From NCBI GenBank assembly GCA_950295325.1, contig OX485803.1:76151554-76215553 (forward strand): a stretch of DNA of 64,000 nt, in the 5' to 3' direction. Both the position numbers and the translations under genes were made by a program. Source of the stretch: Polytrichum commune (lineage: Eukaryota > Streptophyta > Polytrichopsida > Polytrichales > Polytrichaceae). Numbering within the stretch: the stretch's first letter is position 1; each line of letters begins with the position of its first letter. Under the pieces are notes generated by a model. That model made no database searches. It worked only from the letters and a program-made list of their open reading frames with translations, and had not been told where the DNA came from. Below are positions 45,401-58,035 of the stretch, piece by piece.

Positions 45401-46179
45401 AATATTTTTCAATAACAATATTTGTTTAGGTTGCTTTATATACATAAGTGTGAAGATAAAAAAATTCAAGCATTATTTTAAAATAAAAGTTAATAAAAAA
45501 ATTCGTGAATAAATTTTAAAATATATATCAAGTATAAAAATTTAAGTAGTGCAAAATAATCAGAATTAGGCAATCCATAAAAATAATTGGTTTATATAAA
45601 TCAATTTATATGCATGTTTATGACCTTTTTTAAAGATTTTTACATTTGAATGATAAGGGCCAACTCAAATAATGGATCTTAATAATCGTGAATTTTACAA
45701 TGGCAATGAAATATATCCGATATTATACATAATTTGGGTAGTTGCATATGTCAAAAATTTAAGACAAAAGCTAGAATCCTATATCTGCCAAGGGAATGGT
45801 GGGTTTTCCCAAGACATTACATCAATGGTTTGCAATATATAACAATGTTTATGATATGAATGAAGACGTGAAATAGATTATGAATTCATAATTTTTGAAT
45901 GCAGATTATGCAGTATTATACTTTCTTGGAGTTAGTCAAGCTTTTGAGGCCATACATTTAACAATAAGATACAAGATACAGAGAAGCACATCCTATCATG
46001 AAAGCTATAGCTATCATATCACATAAGTTGGCAAAAGGTCTTGATAATGTGAAGGTAGGTGAAAGCGTTGCATGTGAAAATTCTATTGTGTACAAATATA
46101 CTTTTATTGATATCTTATACCTTTGCCGTTAGGGATCAATTTTCAAATAATTATATTAGCATAGCTTAAGGTGCTAGGC

Positions 46180-47470
46180 TTGCCAATATTATGCAACTTG
46201 TGCTGTGAGTTGGGTTGAGCCAAAATCTGATGTCAAAAATGTCACTAGGCTACCAAATATGTGCAAGGCAATAGACGGAACACATTGCAAATTAAATTGC
46301 AACCATCACAATCATTTATCCCATGTGATTATTGGTATAGACATGATATTTATATTATTCTACTGCAAGGTGTATGTGACAGTGAGAAGATTATCTGGAA
46401 TGTATGTGTGAGATATTTAGGGATGACTTATCACGTGGCACACTTAAGACAATCTATTCTTTACAAGAATAAAAATATTGCAAGAACCATAACATTAAGT
46501 AGCTAGCCTGAAATGACCTTACAAAAAGAGCATCATGCCAATTTGATGTTCTTTCAAGAGCAAAGGTAGCACTTCTTTGAGTTATACTTAGGCTATTTTT
46601 AACTTTTTTGAGTAGTTACTTTGAATGCTTAGAATTAATTAGGTTAGAGTCTAGGACAAAACTAGTGCCAAATGATAATAAAGGTTATAATCTAGGCTAA
46701 ATTACGATCTAAAAAAATCTAAATAGCTATAGAGCAACAAGTAAGTTGGTGAGGTCAAAAAAGTAGTTGTACTTTTTGGAAAAGTCTCCTGACAGCCACA
46801 TTGGAAACCTCTTTGATATTTTTTTGAAGCTACTATACTTGATTAATTATCCATTCTTTCATTCTTGCTTTGCAAGCTTTTCCTTTCTTGTTAAGATGAA
46901 ATTGCGGGTATTCAAAGAGTACCTCCCTAGCATCGCTGCTTAATGCAATGAACACGTTGTCACAATTGGGGAAACAACAAATCTTATCATATGCAGTGAT
47001 TGACTTTGCTTATCCTATTTTGACACAAATTCAAAAGTCTTTCACTGCAAAAACAACATGAAGTGTTGATCAAAACGAATATGACAAGAATACGAAGAAA
47101 GGATGAGTACGCATTGAGATTGCATTTGGAATATTGAAAAATAGATGGTTTATTCTAAAAAACATGAATGTGGGGGTCCAATATGCACCTCTTATAATGG
47201 TTGTTTGTTGTAATCTACACAATTTCTATCGTATTAAAAACGATACTAGAGCTGTGAAAAAACAAGAATTAGAAGATGTAACATTAAACGACATCAATTT
47301 AAATAGACTTAGACAACTAATATCTGAGCAAGGTACATCTAGTGTGGGCAATAGGATAAGAGACACTTTGTTTAGTTGTTGGGAAAAAAATTTGAAACGG
47401 ATTTTATTTTATTTTTGTATACAACATTGGCTAGAAAATACATACAAGTTTTATTTTACCTTGTGTTTAT
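46180..47470 (+). pseudogene. PIF/Harbinger transposase (DDE_Tnp_4 type), broken
   Basis: CKAIDGTHCKLN at about 46262-46300 marks the first catalytic Asp. After a frameshift the frame continues with ILLQGVCDSEKIIWNVCV and TYHVAHLRQS (46350-46460), the strand with the D/N of the second site. Near 46995-47020 VIDFAYP stands where GDxAYP is expected, and at 47110-47200 RIEIAFGILKNRWFILKN and VVCCNLHNF form the third catalytic (Glu) block and the conserved C-terminal helix. Stops and frameshifts separate the blocks; not functional. The ORF1-like partner is encoded divergently just upstream. Confidence 0.8.
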
Positions 47471-47935
47471 GAATTTTAATTTTTTTAATAATATTATATG
47501 AAAATTTGATTGATGTTATTAGTGGCAGTTTGTATTTTTCATTTTAGCATTAATGTTTTTGGTAACTATTGATTTAATTATGGATATTTATAATTTGTAG
47601 TGTGTGATACTATTTATAATGATGCAGTGCACGTATTTATTACATATGAGTTCTAGAAATTGAATATTTATTTATTTTGAGTTAAATAATTTTTAAAAAT
47701 TTTAAGTTGCTTAGCTCCATAATTATGTAATATTTAAACAGGTTTAACATTGCATAACTCTGCATAGTAGCACGCACAAATTGGGACAATCAAAGCAATT
47801 GAGTATTTATTTACTATGAGTTAGATTATTATTTAATTGAAGAATTACTTAGAAGAATATTACATTTTCATTAAATAATTATAATATTGCGTAACTCTGA
47901 ATAATAACACGCACGAATTGGGAAAATCATCGTGC

Positions 47936-48794
47936 ATCCTTTTTTGTTTTGGTAGTGCAAAATTACGAAAGTATCAACAAACAACCGAGTGGCAAGACAA
48001 ATACACCCAGTCGCTACCACTGCTGAAAAGTGACTAAAAAGTTGGGCCACACTGGTGGGAGTCATGAACTGGCCTAACCACCATTAGGTGTGGGGGGCTA
48101 TTAGCTAATAATGAACTCAACCTTTATTTAGCTCCCCTTTCATCTTTAAGACCTTGCAACTATCTAGTATATAACTATTTTAGAAAATGTAACCATACGT
48201 TTGGTGCACATTGATTAGCGTTGTAGTTTAATGCACCTAGACCAATGTGAAATTAATTTTGATGTAGGGACTTAGAAATATGTGATTTAAGTTGAATACT
48301 CAACATAATTGGGAAGCCCTATATGGTCAATTAATGAGCACGAGAATCTACACTTCTACAGTGAACAAGATATTCATATGAGCTCGAAAAATTATGAGAA
48401 AAATGGCTAAGACTTTGATTTGAATTTGCTAACCATCTTGTACTAATCGCATGCTTCATTTCCTAGGAGAATTAAGCTAGTGGAACAAAAGTAACCATTC
48501 AACACCCATCTACCTTAGAAGGAGAGAAAATCAAATTAAAATAAGAAGCATTTTGGCAAATTCTCCCGTGGCCACCAGAACATTACATAGAGTGGTCCTT
48601 CTTGTCGAGAGAGAAAGAAAAGGGGCTCATCTGACCAGGCATTATCCACTGGTCGGTAAGAGGGAGGTAGCTATAGCCAGGTCACAATAACACACGAAAG
48701 TAGGTACCCAAAGCTCACTACCCAAAAGGTAAAGGCAAGTTGCATGCCAAAAACCAGCCTCAAAATGGGGATTTGGGCGAACCAACCCATACAC
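47936..48794. other. No recognised gene
   Basis: Short open frames without recognisable motifs. Confidence 0.5.
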
Positions 48795-48799
48795 TTAAT

Positions 48800-50052
48800 A
48801 GTCGGCCGGGGACGTTAAGTTCTCCCCGCGAACTTTTCGGGGGAGGAATATTCGGGCAAGGGCAGCCACCCGTCGGATTTTTTGGACTCGACCGAAAACT
48901 GCTGCCTGCCCGCCCGACTTCAAAAAAATCATTGTCCTTGCATTCTTGAAGGCCACTTATCCACAAATCCCATATTGGGTGCACTTCATCTTCAAGGTCC
49001 CAAATCCAATATATATGTTCACTTCCATTGAGTAAGTAAGCAATTGACTTGGATTTCATTTTCAAAGTGAAACCGCCAATAAAGCATGTAATTAACTTGG
49101 AAGTCAAAAATATTACAAAATCCTCATTAGCACTGAGGTTATGATTTTTGTGGCTTACCATTGCAAGGGACTCTGTCATCCTAAAATGGAACTAAAATTA
49201 ATGACCTATTCTTAAATTTTATTAAATTTTATATTTTATATTTAGTACCTTCTACTATCATAAAGTTTTCATACGCATTTAAACTAATTAAGTGTGATTG
49301 AATGCAACTAAGTCTAATAAATTCTAATTAATTCTAATTAAGCCCAATTAAATCAGAAAGCATGCTAACCAAAATAATTAAGCCTAATTAACTATAAAAT
49401 GTACTTACTGGAATTAATCATGACTTAATGGAATTAACTCCAGTAAGTATAATTTATAATTAATTAGGCTTAATTAATTTGGTAAGCATATTTTCTGATT
49501 TAATTGGGCTTAATTAGGATTAATCAGAATTAATTAGACTTAGTTACATTCAATCACACTTACTTAGTTTAAATGTATGTGAATCTTCGTGAAATTAGAA
49601 GGTATTACCTAGACTATAATATTTAATAGATTAAAAATAAATCACTGATTTTAGTTCCATTTTAGAATGACAAAGACCCTTTCAATGGTTAGTCACAAAA
49701 ATTATAACCTCAGTGTTAATGAGCATTTTGCAATATTTTTGACTTCCAAATAAATTACAAGCTTTATTGGCGATTTCACTTTGAAACTGAAATCCCAATC
49801 AATTACTTACTTACTCAATGGAAGTGAACGTATATATTGGATTTGGAACATTGAAGATGAAGTGCACACAATATGGGACTTGTGGATAAGTGACTTTCAC
49901 GAATGCAAGGGCAATGGTTTTTTTGAAGTCGAGCGAATGGGCAACAATTTTTGGTTGGGTCCAGAAAATCTTGATTTTCTAGACAGGCGGCTGCCCTTGC
50001 CCGAATATTCCTCCCACGAAAAGTTCGTGGGGGGGGGATTTAACTTCCTCTG
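48800..50052. repeat. Large hairpin (foldback) repeat, about 1.25 kb
   Basis: The left arm (about 48800-49421) and right arm (about 49437-50052) are reverse complements over about 615 bp with scattered differences, separated by about 15 bp (TCATGACTTAATG). The tips read GGGGACGTTAAGTTC and, inverted, GAACGGGGG...TTTAAC-like sequence. The open frames at 48760-49179 (minus) and 49781-50146 (plus) are the two mirror copies of one non-coding sequence, not genes. A solo arm lies at 35549. Confidence 0.92.
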
Positions 50053-50274
50053 TGCCCATGCTCAGAATGCAGCAGATCCTATGGGCCAAAGGTTTAAGTC
50101 AACAACTCTATTTAATATTTTGAAAAGAAAACATTTAACTCAATAGAAAGCTATATTCATGTCTATTTTGAATTTTGATTTGATGATTTTATTCCCAAAA
50201 TAGAATTGTACTCCTAGTCTTCCGAGCTTCAAGTATGTTCCTCAATCTACATGTACAACGCCATCTAAATAGTA

Positions 50275-50661
50275 TTGCTTGGCATGTGGGAGTGTTGGAT
50301 GACCGTTGGTACATCAAACCTAGGTCCACTTGTTGGTTTGACGAGTTCATTTTTTAGAGCTTATCCATTGGACCATTTCTATTATATTATGCACACGAAG
50401 AGACGTATATCCCACCGTTTGTGGGAAGACTTGAGACCATGCATCCAAGGGCAAGCATCTATATGGAGAAATCCTATATGTGTGGAGAAGAAGGCAGTTG
50501 TGATAATGTATGAATTCACTCATGACACGCTTTTTCCACTTGTGGTTGACAAGGCGGTAGGGGGGGGGGGGGGGGGAGGGGGATCAATGGTGTGTGACAA
50601 ACTACTTCTAGTGTGCTCTGCAATTTGCAACAACCATGGCCATCTATTGCTCGGCCTGTAG
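50275..50661 (+). pseudogene. N-terminal fragment of a second PIF/Harbinger transposase
   Basis: The frame contains FYYIMHTKRRISHRLWEDLR, PCIQGQASIWRNPICVEKK and, after an interrupting G run, SMVCDKLLLVCSAI. This matches the N-terminal helix-turn-helix region of plant PIF/Harbinger transposases (RP.I.GQ.T..R.P...EK.., then GVGKSTV...L..VC.AI). A homopolymer of about 17 G at 50560-50576 replaces the GVGKST-coding part. No catalytic domain follows, so this is a fragment. Confidence 0.7.
50560..50576 (+). repeat. Poly-G run
   Basis: About 17 consecutive G inside the transposase fragment; may be a sequencing or assembly artefact or a true homopolymer expansion. Confidence 0.9.
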
Positions 50662-51336
50662 CTAGGTCGAAGACTTGCAAGAATCAACTGGGCGTTTCAA
50701 GTCAAACAATAGTTTCCTAATTGTACTGGAAGTGACAGCGGGTCACCGGAATAGGAATAAGTCATTCTCCATATTGCTACAAGTTGTTGTGATGCTAAGT
50801 GCTACTTCACATCCATCAATACAAGATACTTCATGTCCATCAATACCAATGATCGGGGAGAACCAACAATTAGTTACAGATGAACCTGTTGAGTTTGAGA
50901 AATAACCGATTGAAGTGCAAGACTTCAGAAGAATTACCGATCGCTTTAAAGGAATTTATGGAATATACCTCAAAATAATATAGAAATACCGAAGGATGTC
51001 CACATGTACCCGTTTGGACTTGCAAACATTAGGATCTCGACCGATTATGCCCAAATTTCTCCCCAATGAGTGATCAATACTAACTCAATATAGCTTTATT
51101 CACTTAAGACTGTCACTGCATCCGTGTTCAACTTTCGTTGCTATCTTAGGGAAGCAAATTGCTTAATAAGTATGAGAAGTCTGATCTTAGTGGGAACAAA
51201 GAATTTTCTCCCTAGCCAATACATGTTGATGGCCCTTTATCCGAGCAATCTACAAATTCATTCAATGGTAACAGGAGAGCCACATGCACTGCAGTTAACT
51301 ACTGTAGTGATCCATAGTTACCTACAATAATAGGGG
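50662..51336. other. No recognised gene
   Basis: Short open frames only; possibly the decayed remainder of the transposase fragment upstream. Confidence 0.4.
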
Positions 51337-51337
51337 G

Positions 51338-51543
51338 AACTTAACACTGATTATCCCAATTAGTGCGTAGTGCAATTATGTCTTCCTCGGGAGTTTATTT
51401 TTTACTAATGAAAGTTCAAAAGTTTGTTCGGATATTATAGAACATAGATGACTTTGTTTGGTACATTATTATATGCTCATCAAATAATTATGGCTTTGCA
51501 TAACTTCGAATACTAACATGCACTAATTGGGATCATCAGTGTA
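51338..51543. mobile_element. Harbinger-related MITE, about 205 bp
   Basis: The left end reads ACTGATTATCCCAATTAGTG and the right end, in reverse complement, ACTGATGATCCCAATTAGTG. The same terminus is found at both ends of the 42.7-47.9 kb Harbinger remnant, so this looks like a deletion derivative of that family. Alternatively the right copy is the terminus of the element to which the fragment at 50.3 kb belonged. Confidence 0.6.
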
Positions 51544-54240
51544 GTGACTTTGGAGAGTAGGGGCATCGATCTCCCATATAACAAAGTGGAAGTGAGTGTC
51601 AAGGGTGTGAGCAGAAGTAGAAGATGTCTAGGTGCAAAAGACCTCACACTAGACCTAAGAGGGAGGGGTAGCTTGTGTTCATTGCCACCCCATTCTAGGA
51701 GTAAGCTAAAGGCCACTTCACACACAAGCCAAGGGCCATGAACATGACCATGGAATTGTGAGAGTCCTTGATTCTCATCCAAAGGCCACACCACTCACAT
51801 GGTTTGTCAGAATTTGCATCAGGCCTACCTCTTGGAGGTGGACCTGAAGCAAAATTTGGCAAACCATGAAACATTATCTATAGTCTGTTCTATAAGGAAT
51901 TTACATTTATGAATATTTTTTGGGGCCCTTAGGCCTTCACCTTCTAGTGTGAAGTGAACTCAGATGATCTCGGCCTTTTCAACCAATGAGAGATCTTAGT
52001 ATGCAATGGTCAAGGGCCTTCAATCTCATGTGTGAAGCAACTTCATTAGTAATTATATTGATGGGGGGCTCCACAAGCTACCCTAATCTATGGATCATGT
52101 TAGTTTCTTAAAAGAGTATGCCAATCACATTTTGGAGTTGTTCCGTCGAGCATGACATGGTGGCTGTAGAATGTGGACATGCTCTGCTAGAAAGGCCTTG
52201 CCTTGTTTGTGAAGTAAAAATCATGTCCTAATTGGGGAATGGGACTCCATCATCATAGTAGATGTTGTTGTTGGTTTAAACTTTGCAAAAATGAGTCTCC
52301 ATTGAAGCCTTAGCCTCCACCACCATAGTTGGGCAATTATGCCAAGGCCTCCATTCTTGCATGGATGGTGTGTTGACAAGCCTTGGGGAGGACCACTTCA
52401 ATCTGGAAATGTTTGTCATGGAGAGCAAGGGCTCTTGAGAAGGTAGAGGTTTTTCCCCCACCCCACCCCAAACCAACCCTCAATCCAACCTTGAAGCACT
52501 ACTATATTGGGCACTCATGGTAGCACTGTAAGGAGACCTTCAAACCCTTACAAAAGTCCTCCCACACAAAGACTAGTCGGATACTAGAATCCTCTTACAT
52601 TCAACATCACATGGAACTATTATTTAGTCTAAATTTTTTTTTTGACTCACCTTCCCAAAAAAGAGCGCCCCCCCCCCCCTCTTCTCTTGACTCTTGGATA
52701 AAGGTAAAATAAAAATAAAAACATGGAAAACAATCCATCCTGATTACATGCAAAATTTTCTTAAACAAATTGAATCAATTTGAGCTTGTTCAAACCCATG
52801 GAAGTCACTCCAAGTCAATTTTGAAGGCATGTATGACCCACTATATTTGGGAGTCTTTTTTTTTAAAACAAAAGTCTTCTCTCTCTCTCTAGTAACTTTT
52901 ACATTTCAACTCCAATCTTAAAACTTGACATGACCACCATGGTTGTGAAATTTGCAATTGCTACCTTTGTAAATGAAGCAATTCCCAATCCAATCCAATG
53001 GCCTAAATTGTGGAGCTGGATGTGTCTACGATAGGATCACTCACAGACCTTACCGACTATGTAGAGAAGCTGCACTTATTCAATCATATTTGTTGATCAT
53101 ATTCGTCGGCGGTTGTAACAGCTCTTGTAGTTACCTTAATTAACTTAGTTGACATCATGTTTGATCACCATTCCCAATCCCCAACCCAGCATGCTTCTGG
53201 GCCTGAATCTTGGCTTTGTTTCTCTCCATGACTGTCATCGTCAATATACCAGCTTATATGTACTTGACTTGACGTATTTCAACTTAAACCTATTGGGCCC
53301 AAATAACAATAAGTTGTGCAGTGGAAAACCGGGTCTCATGCCCCGATTTCCACACCAAAGTTTTCGTTCAGTTCCAGCCGTGAAATTGTTGGGGATTATG
53401 TTCAGAAATAGATGTTGGCCCACCACTTTTCACACTATTACAACCTGAAATGCCGACGGATGGTATCAAAATTGGCGGGTGTGATGAGCCCCTGACAAGC
53501 ATCGGTGTAATGTCCAGGGAGACTTTTGGGCATAAGCAAACTGGTGATACTTCAAAAAAATGTTGGAACTAGAAGATATACTATGTTATATAGGCCTTTC
53601 ACATGTTTTCATAGGACTGGGTTTGGGAACCATTATCTCAAATCTCCATTAATTATTTTCTTTCATTTTCCCTCATGAAACTCAGACTTTATGCCAATCT
53701 TGGAATCTCCATTGTGTTTTTTTGTTTTTTTGTTTTTTTCCATTTTTCCTTCTCCTGCTGTAGCTCTTTGCAGTGGATGTTTAGCCTGTCTAGGGATTAT
53801 GATGGGTTGCATATGAGCTTTGAAATGTATGCTGCCATATGGATTCCATGTTTATGCAGAAGCCTAATATACATACATTCCAATTCACGTGTTGAGAAAA
53901 CTACACTAAATATGAAATTTTCTGTCACCAATTCTAATTGTCTTGCTCAATACTATTTGTAGACTGCAGTGCAGTTTCATTAAACACTAAACCCAACATT
54001 GTTTGTCGTTCCTTGTAAATTTTGGGGGGATTATAGATTTAAAGCGCTACAATTATTGTCACTTATCAAGTGATTTTTCATCCAAGTTTCAATTATCCAT
54101 GACAATGTTTGATCACAAGTTGCTGACAATAGAAGGTAGGGTTTTGGCTGATGGATGAACTCATCCATCATCATGACAATTTTTGTTCACTTATTCATAA
54201 GAAGTTCCATCCGAAAAGTTATCATAGTGACATAAAATAC
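51544..54240. other. No recognised gene
   Basis: Several short open frames without recognisable motifs. A C-rich homopolymer (about 52667-52679) and an (CT)n stretch near 52876 are present. Confidence 0.5.
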
Positions 54241-54241
54241 C

Positions 54242-54540
54242 AAACCCAATATTCATTAAAATGAGAGTATTCTAGTGAATTGTGGGTACATAAAGCAAAC
54301 TATCAATCCAAGAATGAAGTGAAAATCACTAGAGAGTTGTAGAGGTTTATTTACATGTGATTGATCATTGCTTTCTGGTGTTGTTGAATAACGCAGTGAA
54401 ACTCTAAAATTATGCATTATCTGGTTTCTTGACTTGACCTCTACAACTCTCTAATGGTTTTCACTTCATTCTTGGATTAATAGTTTGCTTTATGTACTCC
54501 CAATTCACTAGAAAACTCTCATTTTGATGAATATTGGGTC
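54242..54540. mobile_element. Hairpin MITE, about 300 bp
   Basis: Arms of about 105 bp (54242-54346 and 54437-54540) are reverse complements with few mismatches, separated by about 90 bp. Landmarks are ACCCAATATTCAT at the outer end and AGAGAGTTGTAGAGGT at the inner end. No target duplication resolved by eye. No coding capacity. Confidence 0.85.
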
Positions 54541-55723
54541 CTCATTGAGGTCGACTCAATCTAAATGTATAAATTGCAAGTTTTGATAATGAGAATGCTT
54601 TAGGCGCATAGTAGTATTTCAATATATTGTCGATCGAAATGGTCTCATCAAACTAATGATCATTCATACTCATCCTGACGACTGCTAAAAAACTTTGCTC
54701 ATTTAGGTCGACTCAACCTAAATGAGTCGATTTCCCCAGTTCAACATACTCTCATTTGAATGGAAATTACACGTTTGAAGTGTAATCTAGTATTTATCAA
54801 ACTAAATTGGCTACAAATATAACATGACTTTCAAGTGTCTAAATGGACAATATTATTTTGAAAGGATCCCACTCTCTCATAATATTGAATATAAGGTTAC
54901 CATATGAAACTAAATATCATATTTAGTGTACCATTTGCATTCAAGCTTGCAAAATCCACATCATGTTGCCAGCCAATCAAACCTTCATCTCTTGTTATGT
55001 TTCTTTTCACTTCTGTTGTTATAGTGTAGTTATGTATGCCTAACTTCACATAACATTACTAAGAAATGGGACCATCTCCTTCTTTCTTCTAATATTGGGT
55101 ACGTCCTTCATGCTCTACAATGTTTGAGTTATATCATTTGTCAATATCTCTCTACTTCAATAGGATCGAGCCCTATGCATCAAGAGCAGACATTCGGAAC
55201 TCATATTCAAACTAAAGACTCTATTTTGTTAGGGATCTGAACGTTTATTCATGAATCTCTCACTTTCTTTGCATGTCTGGCCCACATAACATGCTCAACC
55301 TATTATATAGTATTATGGGTGTCTCAACTAAAAACCTTATATAAAAACATGCCAATCAAGACATATGGGCTTTACGTTTGTAAATCGTTAGTAATGGATT
55401 AAATTAGGACTTCGGTCATCAAGTTATGCCTCCTTGCAACAATTTGAGCATTTAATCAAGGAATGGACTCTTGAAATAGTAGGAATCACACTTCATATTT
55501 GCAAGATTTCAAACCATCTAAAGCAAAACAACTTTAGTGTGTGCATGTGTCGAGGTCACCTTCAAACCCTCAGCAAACTTAGACGGTGTAACCCGCTGCT
55601 GACCGGTTTACATGGAAGTTACTCCCACCAAAATTAGACCTTCATTAGGTTTCCCATTTCTGGTGAAGGTGTTTGCACTCATATAATCTTAATTTTGTGA
55701 TACATAATCTTAATGCTCTTTTG

Positions 55724-55945
55724 AATCCTCAAGGACAAATTGACCTAAGTTTTCAAGTTTATGTCCCCCGAAATCTAATGTCAAGGTTAGGTGTTCCTAA
55801 ACCTTTATTAGATTTTGCATCTTATATGGATTTAGTAACATAATCCTTTTTCTAATCAAGAGCCCTTTATAAATCTCTAAGGATAAAGTGTCCAAGTCTT
55901 TAAGTTTATGTTCCCCGAAATCTAATGTCAAGGTTAGGTGTTTTA
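55724..55945 (+). repeat. Direct repeat pair of about 80 bp
   Basis: CCGAAATCTAATGTCAAGGT with TTAGGTGTT and flanking AAGTTTATGT occurs at about 55755-55800 and again at about 55900-55945, spaced about 145 bp. Confidence 0.85.
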
Positions 55946-56699
55946 GGGAGAACATCGTTCACACATACAATATCTTTCATGGTTTGAATGATCGTAAAAG
56001 ATTCTTATTCCATTCAAGAACATGCATTTATGAAAAGGTTACAACTCTTTTGAAAGTCAAATCATACTCCCTCACTAAAGTTTCATCTCAAGATTTCATT
56101 CCATATCCAAGTTCTAGTATCCACATAATTTCTCATAAAGTGCTTTCATCTAATGTTTGTTCCGTATTCAAGTAATATTCCTCATGATTTTTAGAGTTTT
56201 CTTTAAATCTTCGAGATAGAGTTTTTAACGAGTTGAAATCCTAAACTTGAGTTGATATGTTGACGGGGTCCAATTTGCCGGCCGCATTCCGATGCATCAA
56301 GTTGAAATGATTCCGTGGTTGATAATCTCCACGTCGCGTCCAACTCGTTCTCTAAGTCATGATTCTACTTCACCACTTTAACTCAAACTATCCCTAATCA
56401 ATCTCAAGTGGCTTTAGATGTCCCTTTCGGCCTTGCCTCATGTTAATCCTTTGATTATTTCCAAATTGGCCTTCAAACTAAATAATTTCCATGTTTCACC
56501 AATGTTTCAAAGTCCTTCCGAGTATTGAATTTCCAAAAATCCTAAATACATATGGATCTTTTGATCCTCTCCGTGTTGAAGAGACACTATGATTATCTAT
56601 TCTTCAAGTCCGAAATCTTTCTAAGGATTTTCAATTCCTTTAAGCCTTTGAGTTCCGGGGATAATATTTCAATCCCTAATCCCGTTGTGCCTTCAAATG

Positions 56700-56830
56700 C
56701 GAGGATTATAATCCTTTAAGTTTCCGAACGTGAGGATATGTTTGATCCTTTAAGTTATTCGAGCACGAGGATATGTTTGATCCTTTAAGTCTTCGAGAGC
56801 TAGGATATGTTTGATCCTTTAGGTCTTCAA
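56700..56830 (+). repeat. 35-bp tandem repeat
   Basis: Three to four copies of a unit with GAGGATATGTTTGATCCTTT at about 56732, 56767 and 56801; a diverged copy precedes at 56701. Confidence 0.9.
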
Positions 56831-57711
56831 GCTCGTCGTCCTCCACCTCAGATAGTTCGCTTTATAATGAGGTGCTTTAGGGGCCATATGTGGCCCCTTT
56901 ATATAGGCTTGGAAATCAAAGGATTTAAAGATGTGGCGGTTAAGCCTCTAAATGTCTGTATTTACTAATTTTAGCCCTATATATCCTCTCAGTCTAAATA
57001 CATCCCTGACAGATGTGAGGCCAAACCCCCCACCCTTAAGCGTCCGTAGTCCGAGTAGTGGGTTTGGGCTCACATTCCTCCGCGGTATTGGATTTGGACT
57101 TGGATGAGTCCATAGTGTAATGTTCACCCTTCAAGTGGTCTTGGATTTAACTGGAATTTCACTTTTAACAACTCAATGTACGATTTCAATACGTATGTGG
57201 AGAATGCACAAGTTAACTATGTTATTTTAACCTCCTTATGCTCGGGTGCTATTTTGTCTTTGTTTGCTTCTAACGTCCATCCGGCTACTTTAGCTACACA
57301 AGCCCTTAAGGATATCCCTCTCCTAAATGGAGTCCGTGCCGTTGACTCTATACTACCACTTGAACTATCACTTGTGTATTCCGTATCGCTACTATAAGAG
57401 GTCTCACTTGGTGTCTCCATACCGTACATAAGCCTTTAAGTATTAAGAAATACTTATGTGACTTATGTCAATCTCTCCCTCGCACCTTTGGTCTTTGCTT
57501 CCTTTGTCTTGCCATCGCGAGAGTGCTCCACATTCTCCATTAAGTTGTGCACGTGGTTTATTTTTAAAGAGAGGATGCAAGTGTTAAAAAAAACACTATT
57601 CTCTATAGTCAATCTCAAATACATTTACTTGTGAAAGCCACACATAACACTAACTAGCATAATGTAACTAACTACTTGTCTATGAGCTAATTAGGTAGGC
57701 TATCTACTAAG

Positions 57712-58035
57712 CTCCTTCATGAACCCATCTCTTTACTTTCTAATTACATAAACCTAGCTCCTTCATAAACCCAGCTTCTTAGCTTCTAACTAAACAAACC
57801 CAGCTCCTTCATAAACCCAGCTCCTTCATGAACCCAGCTCCTTAGCTTCTAACTAAACAAACCCAGGTCCTTCATAAACCCAGCTCTTTACTTTTTAACT
57901 AAACAAACCCAGCTCCTTCATAAACCCAGCTCCTTCATAAACCCAGCTCCTTCATAAACCCAGTTCTTTACTTTCTAACTAAACAAACCCAGCTCCTTCA
58001 TAAACCCAGCTCCTTCATGAACCCACAACTTTGTA
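57712..58035 (+). repeat. Tandem repeat built on ACCCAGCTCCTTCATAA
   Basis: About a dozen copies of an 18-bp unit interspersed with TTTCTAACTAAACAA spacers. Followed by a purine-rich tract at about 58165. Confidence 0.92.

Larger units (their letters stand above)
42683..47935. mobile_element. Decayed PIF/Harbinger element with paired termini
   Basis: Left terminus near 42683-42720 (GATTATCCCGTTTAGTGCGT) and right terminus near 47905-47935, whose reverse complement reads GATTTTCCCAATTCGTGCGT. Between them lie a minus-strand SANT-like ORF1 and a plus-strand DDE transposase, the divergent layout usual for PIF/Harbinger. A further copy of the right-end motif lies at about 47752-47805. The termini are too diverged to assign a target duplication. 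The limits are inference. Confidence 0.45.
54541..57700. other. No recognised gene; several short repeats
   Basis: Contains a direct repeat at 55724-55945 and a tandem repeat at 56700-56830. The frame at 57176-57397 is the most protein-like but has no recognised motif and is mirrored by an equally long antisense frame. Just before it, at about 56885-57000, the sequence is reminiscent of retroelement untranslated DNA; this is only an impression. Confidence 0.45.

Noticed and set aside
48760-50146. Apparently conserved ORFs on opposite strands (also at 35557-35754)
   Set aside because: They are the mirrored arms of a hairpin repeat and its solo arm, not paralogous genes.
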